The translations under genes were made by a program, and so were the position numbers. 10,194 nucleotides of DNA, taken from positions 1 through 10,194 of the forward strand of contig CALCNV010000043.1 in NCBI GenBank assembly GCA_937897645.1, given 5' to 3'. Below, in pieces: positions 6,402 through 10,194 of the stretch (position 1 is its first letter; each line of letters begins with the position of its first letter). The DNA is from an uncultured Lysobacteraceae bacterium. Its GTDB lineage: Bacteria > Pseudomonadota > Gammaproteobacteria > Xanthomonadales > Xanthomonadaceae. The notes under the pieces are model-generated. The model worked only from the letters and a program-made list of their open reading frames with translations. It was not told where the DNA came from and made no database searches.

Positions 6402-6646
6402 TCCACGTCCCACTCCGTGAATCAGGGAGGATAGCATCCGGATCGGGCCGGATTGAGGGCACGTTGCACGGTTTTAGACCAGTGGGTTGCAGGCCCCCGC
6501 CTGCGCGCGCGGCGTGGGGGAACGATGTCCCGGGCCAAGCCGCGGTGATGGCCGGGCTCGAGGGCTGGCGCGGACAACAGGGGGTGCGGAAACCGCACTG
6601 CCGACCTTGAGGGTCGGCAGCGCGGCACTACGGGATAGCGCGGGAC
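6402..6646. other. Hairpin-rich spacer between aceA and the diguanylate cyclase gene
   Basis: This 245-bp non-coding stretch carries three perfect small hairpins: GCAGGC/GCCTGC (6489-6504), GTGCGG-AAA-CCGCAC (6584-6598) and a 9-bp stem (6598-6620, listed separately). It must also contain the promoter of the diguanylate cyclase operon, but I see no convincing hexamers. No T-tract follows any hairpin, so none is a canonical intrinsic terminator. Confidence 0.5.
6598..6631 (-). repeat. Single GTAG-headed REP-like palindrome downstream of aceA
   Basis: Read on the minus strand, GTAG (6628-6631) is followed after a short spacer by CTGCCGACC-CTCAA-GGTCGGCAG, a 9-bp perfect stem with a 5-nt loop. 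The head plus stem matches the layout of the GTAG-type REP sequences known from Stenotrophomonas. It starts 15 bp beyond the aceA stop codon and is unlike the other two repeat types in this window. It could protect the aceA mRNA 3' end or limit read-through into the diguanylate cyclase gene. Confidence 0.6.
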
Positions 6647-7939
6647 TCAGGCCGCCTTGTCGCCCTGGAACTGTTCTTCCTCGGTCGAACCTTTCAGCGC
6701 CGTGGTCGAGGATTGTCCTTGCTGGATGGCCTGGGTCACCGCGTCGAAGTAACCCGTGCCCACTTCGCGCTGGTGCTTGACCGCAGTAAAGCCACGGTCG
6801 GCGGCGGCGAACTCGGCTTCCTGCAATTCCACGAAGGCGCTCATCTGCCGGCGCGCATAGCCGTGGGCCAGGTTGAACATGGAGTAATTGAGCGCGTGGA
6901 AGCCGGCCAGGGTGATGAATTGGAACTTGTAGCCGTAGCCGGCGATTTCCTTTTGGAACTTGGCGATGGTGGCGTCGTCCAGGTTCTTCTTCCAGTTGAA
7001 GCTGGGCGAGCAGTTGTAGGCCAGCAGCTTGCCGGGGAACTTGGCGTGGATCGCTTCGGCGAACTTGCGCGCGAATTCCAGGTCCGGCTTGCCGGTTTCG
7101 CACCACACCAGGTCGGCGTACGGCGCGTAGGCTAGGCCGCGGCTGATGGCCTGGTCCAGGCCGTTGTCGGTCTTGTAGAAGCCTTCGACGGTACGCTCGC
7201 CACGCACGAAGGGCTTGTCGTTGTCGTCGATGTCGCTGGTCAACAGGTCGGCGGCTTCGGCATCGGTACGCGCGACCAGCAGGGTCGGCACGCCCAACAC
7301 GTCGGCGGCCAGGCGCGCGGCGTTCAACTTCTCAACGGCTTCGCGTGTCGGCACCAGCACCTTGCCGCCCATGTGGCCGCACTTCTTCACGCTGGCCAGC
7401 TGGTCTTCGAAGTGCACGCCGGCCGCGCCGGCTTCGATCATCGCCTTCATCAGTTCGAAGGCATTCAACACGCCGCCGAAACCGGCTTCGGCATCGGCCA
7501 CGATCGGCTGCAGGTAGTCGACGCTGTCGTCGCCTTCGGCGTGGTTCAACTGGTCGGCGCGCAACAAGGTGTTGTTGATGCGCTTGACCACGGCGGGCAC
7601 GGAGTCGGCCGGGTACAGCGACTGGTCGGGATACATCTGGCCGGCTAGGTTGGCGTCGGCGGCGACCTGCCAGCCCGACAGGTAGATGGCCTTCAGGCCG
7701 GCCTTGACCTGCTGCATGGCCTGGTTGCCGGTCAGCGCGCCGAGCGCGTTGACGAAGTCTTCGGTCTGCAGGTAGCTCCAGAGTTTTTCCGCACCCAGCT
7801 TGGCGATGGAATGCTCCACGTGCACGGTGCCGCGCAGGCGCACCACGTCGGCCGCGGTGTAGTTGCGGGTGATGCCAGCCCAGCGCGGATTGGTGTCCCA
7901 GTCCTGCTGGATCTGTTCGGCGGTTGGCATGGTGCTCAT
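6647..7939 (-). CDS. aceA: Isocitrate lyase
   Basis: The enzyme splits isocitrate into glyoxylate and succinate, the first step of the glyoxylate bypass, allowing growth on acetate and fatty acids; it is cytosolic and normally tetrameric. The 430-residue length equals that of the enterobacterial enzyme (about 434). The family signature KKCGHMGGKVLVPT is at 185-198, with the catalytic cysteine at 187. Other expected blocks are present: YLSGWQVAADAN (86-97), the metal and substrate segment PIVADAEAGFGG (145-156), HFEDQ (176-180), and NCSPSFNW near residue 310. The start ATG 7939 has GGAAGAG about 9 nt upstream; a second in-frame ATG three codons on is possible. It lies downstream of aceB in the same direction, separated by 121 bp that hold an inverted REP pair, and is followed by a REP-like palindrome. 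Confidence 0.97.
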   Translation of the reverse strand: MSTMPTAEQIQQDWDTNPRWAGITRNYTAADVVRLRGTVHVEHSIAKLGAEKLWSYLQTEDFVNALGALTGNQAMQQVKAGLKAIYLSGWQVAADANLAGQMYPDQSLYPADSVPAVVKRINNTLLRADQLNHAEGDDSVDYLQPIVADAEAGFGGVLNAFELMKAMIEAGAAGVHFEDQLASVKKCGHMGGKVLVPTREAVEKLNAARLAADVLGVPTLLVARTDAEAADLLTSDIDDNDKPFVRGERTVEGFYKTDNGLDQAISRGLAYAPYADLVWCETGKPDLEFARKFAEAIHAKFPGKLLAYNCSPSFNWKKNLDDATIAKFQKEIAGYGYKFQFITLAGFHALNYSMFNLAHGYARRQMSAFVELQEAEFAAADRGFTAVKHQREVGTGYFDAVTQAIQQGQSSTTALKGSTEEEQFQGDKAA

Positions 7940-7980
7940 GGCTTTTCTCTTCCGTGGGTAAGGGGTGGGTTGTTGGCTCT

Positions 7981-8050
7981 TGTGGGAGGGGCTTCAGCCC
8001 CGACGGAGCTTCACTGGTAATGCCCTGTCGGGGCTTAAGCCCCTCCCACA
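7981..8050. repeat. Inverted REP pair between aceB and aceA
   Basis: Two 24-nt arms (7981-8004 and 8027-8050) beginning TGTGGGAGGGGCTT face each other across a 22-nt spacer and match at 23 of 24 positions. Each arm is itself a hairpin (GGGGCT/AGCCCC). This TGTGGGAGGGGCTT-type repeat is, from general knowledge, widespread in Pseudomonas and Xanthomonadaceae intergenic regions. It differs in sequence from the 120-bp elements at the left of the window. It starts 10 bp beyond the aceB stop codon and ends 41 bp before the aceA start, so a long stem-loop could form in an aceBA transcript. Confidence 0.85.
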
Positions 8051-8060
8051 GGGGAACGGG

Positions 8061-9704
8061 TCATTCGAGGTATTGGTAAGCGGGCAGGGTCAGGAACTCG
8101 GCCAGTTCGCGGTCGTGGCAGAGCTTGTGCAGCAGTGCAATCGCTTCGCCTATACGCGCCGCGCCCGGCATGGCGCGCGTATCGCCGAGGCGCATGGGCA
8201 GGTCCATCAACGCGCGATCCAGCAGGATGAAATCGATCTGGGTGCCGTCAGTCAGGTGCAAGTTTTCCGAATGCAGCCACTGCCACAGCTGCGTGCGCGA
8301 GATTTCCGCCGTCGCCGCGTCTTCCATCAGCCAGTGGATCGGCACGCAACCGTTGCCATCCAGCCACGCCGCCAGGTAGCGCACGCAGACCTCCACGCTG
8401 CCTTCGAAGCCGGCACGGGTGATAGTCCCCACCGACGGCGCGATCAACTGGTCGCGCGTGACTTTCACGTCTTCACGGCGCACGTCGTGCTGGTTGGCCC
8501 GTGGCATGTGCTCGTCGAAGAGTTCGCGTGCAATCGGGATCAGCGCCGGATGCGCCACCCAGGTGCCGTCGTGCCCGGCGGTGACTTCGCGCAGCTTGTC
8601 GGCACGCACGCGGGCCATGGCCTGTTCGTTGGCGGCTTCGTCGCCGCTGATCGGGATCTGCGCCGCCATACCACCCATCGCATGCGCGCCGCGCCGGTGG
8701 CAGGTCTGGATCAGCAGTTCCGAATACGCCTTCAGGAACGGCTGGGTCATGGTGACCTGGCCGCGTTCCGGCAGCACCTTGTCACGATGGCGGCGGAAGG
8801 TCTTCAGGTAGGAAAAAATGTAGTCCCAGCGCCCGCAGTTGAGGCCGACGATGCGGCCGCGCAGCGCATGCAGGATTTCGTGCATCTCGAACACCGCCGG
8901 CAGCGTCTCGATCAGCACCGTCACCTTCATCTGTCCCTGCGGCAGGCCCAGCGTGGTTTCGATGTGCGACAGCGCAGTTTCCCACAGCGCGGCTTCTTCC
9001 ATCGACTGCAGCTTGGGCAGGTAGAAATACGGGCCGCGGTCCTTGGCCGCCAGCGCGTGGGCGTTATGGAACGCGAACAGCGCCAGATCGAACAGCCCGC
9101 CGGCGATCGGCATGTTGTTGATGTGCAGGTGCTTTTCATCCAGGTGCCAGCCGCGCGGACGCACGACCAGCACGGCCTGCTCTTCGAATGGCTTCAGCGA
9201 ATACTGCTTGCCGGGTTTTCCATGGGAGTCCGCGGCGGTGAACGCGAGGGTGCCGGCGACCGCGCCGATCAACGACTGCTGGCCGGCGACCAGGTTGGCC
9301 CAGGTCGGCGAGGTGGAATCCTCGAAGTCGGCCATGAACACCTTGGCACCGGAGTTCAGTGCGTTGATGACCATCTTGGGATCGACCGGGCCGGTGATCT
9401 CGATGCGGCGATCCTGCAGCGCGGCCGGCAACGGGGCGACCTGCCAGTCGCCTTCGCGGAGGGCGCGGGTGTCGTCGCGGAAATCAGGCAGGCCGCCTGC
9501 ATCGAAGAACGCCTGGCGCTGCACGCGTGCGGCGAGGCGGGCCTGGCGCTGGGGTTCGATCAGCCGATGCAGCGACGCCAACAGTTCCAGCGCGGCCGGA
9601 GTGAGTACGGCGTCCTGCCCGGCAGCACGGCCGGTGACTTCAATCGCTGATTCCGGGCCGCGGGAGATGTCGGCGAACACACCGGACTGGGGCTGGGCGG
9701 ACAT
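8061..9704 (-). CDS. aceB: Malate synthase A
   Basis: The enzyme condenses glyoxylate with acetyl-CoA to give malate, the second step of the glyoxylate bypass, in the cytosol. The product is 547 residues, close to the A-form length (about 530-550) and far below the G form (about 720). Visible family blocks are FMADFEDSTSPTW (123-135), RPRGWHLDEKH (182-192), IETLPAVFEMHEILHALRGR (265-284), NCGRWDYIFSYLKTF (289-303), and the catalytic EDAATAEISR (461-470) with the general-base aspartate at 462; the C-terminus LTLPAYQYLE is also typical. I chose ATG 9704 because AAGGAG lies 6 nt upstream, whereas the longer in-frame start at 9731 would put that site inside the gene. It is first in the aceB-aceA unit and divergent from a LysR-type gene. 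Confidence 0.97.
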   Translation of the reverse strand: MSAQPQSGVFADISRGPESAIEVTGRAAGQDAVLTPAALELLASLHRLIEPQRQARLAARVQRQAFFDAGGLPDFRDDTRALREGDWQVAPLPAALQDRRIEITGPVDPKMVINALNSGAKVFMADFEDSTSPTWANLVAGQQSLIGAVAGTLAFTAADSHGKPGKQYSLKPFEEQAVLVVRPRGWHLDEKHLHINNMPIAGGLFDLALFAFHNAHALAAKDRGPYFYLPKLQSMEEAALWETALSHIETTLGLPQGQMKVTVLIETLPAVFEMHEILHALRGRIVGLNCGRWDYIFSYLKTFRRHRDKVLPERGQVTMTQPFLKAYSELLIQTCHRRGAHAMGGMAAQIPISGDEAANEQAMARVRADKLREVTAGHDGTWVAHPALIPIARELFDEHMPRANQHDVRREDVKVTRDQLIAPSVGTITRAGFEGSVEVCVRYLAAWLDGNGCVPIHWLMEDAATAEISRTQLWQWLHSENLHLTDGTQIDFILLDRALMDLPMRLGDTRAMPGAARIGEAIALLHKLCHDRELAEFLTLPAYQYLE

Positions 9705-9821
9705 GGGCGGCTCCTTGCACAAGCATTTCAAGCTGGGCGCTCACCGTGCTCCCGCACCATGTATTTGACAACACAGTTTTATCAATGCAATTTATAAGCA
9801 CAGCTTATATGGTGCAATGCA
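9705..9821. promoter_or_regulatory. Divergent aceB / lysR promoter region
   Basis: This 117-bp gap is strikingly AT-rich from about 9760 onward compared with its surroundings, as expected for promoters. TTGACA, a perfect sigma-70 -35 hexamer on the plus strand, is at 9765-9770, but no good -10 hexamer lies 16-19 bp downstream. TATAAG-type -10-like sequences on both strands occur in the palindrome at 9793-9809. The aceB ribosome binding site (AAGGAG, minus strand) is just before its ATG. I cannot assign transcription starts. Confidence 0.6.
9793..9809. promoter_or_regulatory. Candidate LysR-type regulator binding site
   Basis: The sequence TATAAGC-ACA-GCTTATA is a perfect 7-bp inverted repeat with a 3-nt centre. 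It contains the T-N11-A core (T9795, A9807) expected of LysR-family sites, and it lies 13 bp upstream of the divergent LysR gene and 88 bp upstream of the aceB start. Sites in this position commonly serve autoregulation plus control of the divergent operon. The assignment to this regulator is inference. Confidence 0.5.
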
Positions 9822-10194
9822 ATGGCTGACAAGCCGGTCGCAACTCCCCGGTTTCCCTACAAATCCGACCGGCTGAAACCCTTGCGGGCGTTCTGCCAGA
9901 CGGTGCGGTTGGGTTCCGTTTCGCGGGCATCGGAAACCCTGTATGTGAGCCAGCCCGCCATCACCCTGCAACTGCAGGCGCTGGAACGCGAGCTGGGCAT
10001 GGCCCTGTTCGAGCGCAACGGCCGGCGGCTGGCCCCGACCCGCGAAGGCCAGGTGCTGTACGAACTGGCCCAGCCGCTGGTCGAGAGCCTGGACGGACTG
10101 GCCGGCAGTTTCCGCGAAAAAGTCCGCGGGCTGGATGCGGGCGAACTCAACATCGCCGCCAACAGCTCCACCATCCTGTACCTGCTGCCGAAGA
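9822..10194 (+). CDS. LysR-type transcriptional regulator, 3' end cut by window
   Basis: The first 124 residues are present, running off the right edge. Residues about 18-78 form the winged helix-turn-helix of the LysR family: LRAFCQTVRLGSVSRASETL, then YVSQPAITLQLQALERELGM, ALFERNGRRLAPTREG. The linker helix follows, and the effector domain begins at ELNIAANSSTILYLLPK. Full-length members have about 300 residues. An N-terminal extension of about 18 residues (MADKPVATPRFPYKSDRLK) precedes the helix-turn-helix, and FPYKSDRLKPLRAF looks like the version I recall beside aceB in Xanthomonas. No strong ribosome site precedes the ATG at 9822, and no better in-frame start lies upstream. Its divergent position suggests that it controls aceBA and its own gene; the effector is unknown. 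Confidence 0.9.
   Translation, partial: MADKPVATPRFPYKSDRLKPLRAFCQTVRLGSVSRASETLYVSQPAITLQLQALERELGMALFERNGRRLAPTREGQVLYELAQPLVESLDGLAGSFREKVRGLDAGELNIAANSSTILYLLPK

Noticed and set aside
5535..6434. Plus-strand open frame of 299 codons over the diguanylate cyclase gene
   Set aside because: It is the antisense shadow of an intact cNMP-GGDEF protein.
6584..6620. Adjacent hairpins as a rho-independent terminator of aceA
   Set aside because: The stems are good, but no T-run follows on the minus strand, so only a REP-like or attenuating role is supported.
6422..6628. Minus-strand 68-codon open frame in the spacer between aceA and the diguanylate cyclase gene
   Set aside because: It is made mostly of the hairpin-rich intergenic sequence, starts inside the REP-like palindrome, and its product is Arg/Pro-rich with no recognisable feature.
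7965..9650. Long plus-strand open frame (561 codons) across the aceB gene
   Set aside because: It is the antisense shadow of a clearly recognised malate synthase; its translation is rich in His/Arg/Gln with no domain, as expected in high-GC DNA.

Overview
The window is high-GC DNA (60-bp lines counted by hand range from about 48% to 78% GC). It looks like chromosomal DNA of a Xanthomonadaceae/Lysobacteraceae-type gammaproteobacterium (Xanthomonas, Stenotrophomonas, Lysobacter, Luteimonas and relatives). Three things point there: an aceB-aceA pair with a divergent LysR gene, a modified-peptide locus of a type I recall from these genera, and abundant GTAG-headed REP-like palindromes. The assignment is by recognition, not by a search.

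Layout, left to right. (1) The 3' part of a GFA-family (CENP-V/Mss4-like) zinc protein, plus strand, cut by the window edge. (2) A 120-bp palindrome-rich REPIN/BIME-like element, a small secreted orphan protein (minus), then a second copy of the element that is 110/120 identical. (3) The centre of interest, about 1.1-6.4 kb: a SagB-related flavin dehydrogenase (minus), a divergently transcribed NHLP-type RiPP precursor (plus), a large membrane-anchored nucleotidyl-cyclase-like/TPR protein (minus) whose 3' end overlaps the precursor tail-to-tail by 46 bp, and 19 bp upstream of it a cNMP-binding-domain diguanylate cyclase (minus). (4) A REP-rich spacer, then the glyoxylate bypass genes aceA and aceB (minus), separated by a second type of inverted REP pair. 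(5) An AT-rich divergent promoter region and the 5' part of a LysR-type regulator (plus), cut by the right edge.

How the genes may work together. Dehydrogenase, precursor and cyclase match a three-gene 'putative modified peptide / peptide maturation dehydrogenase / peptide modification system cyclase' set that I remember from protein-family models (TIGR04509/04511/04510, from memory, not checked). As far as I know, the product and chemistry are uncharacterised. The extra gene here, a diguanylate cyclase with a Crp-type nucleotide-binding domain directly upstream of the cyclase, suggests a relay from cyclic mononucleotide to c-di-GMP linked to the peptide system. The glyoxylate block is conventional: malate synthase A and isocitrate lyase, probably controlled by the divergent LysR protein.
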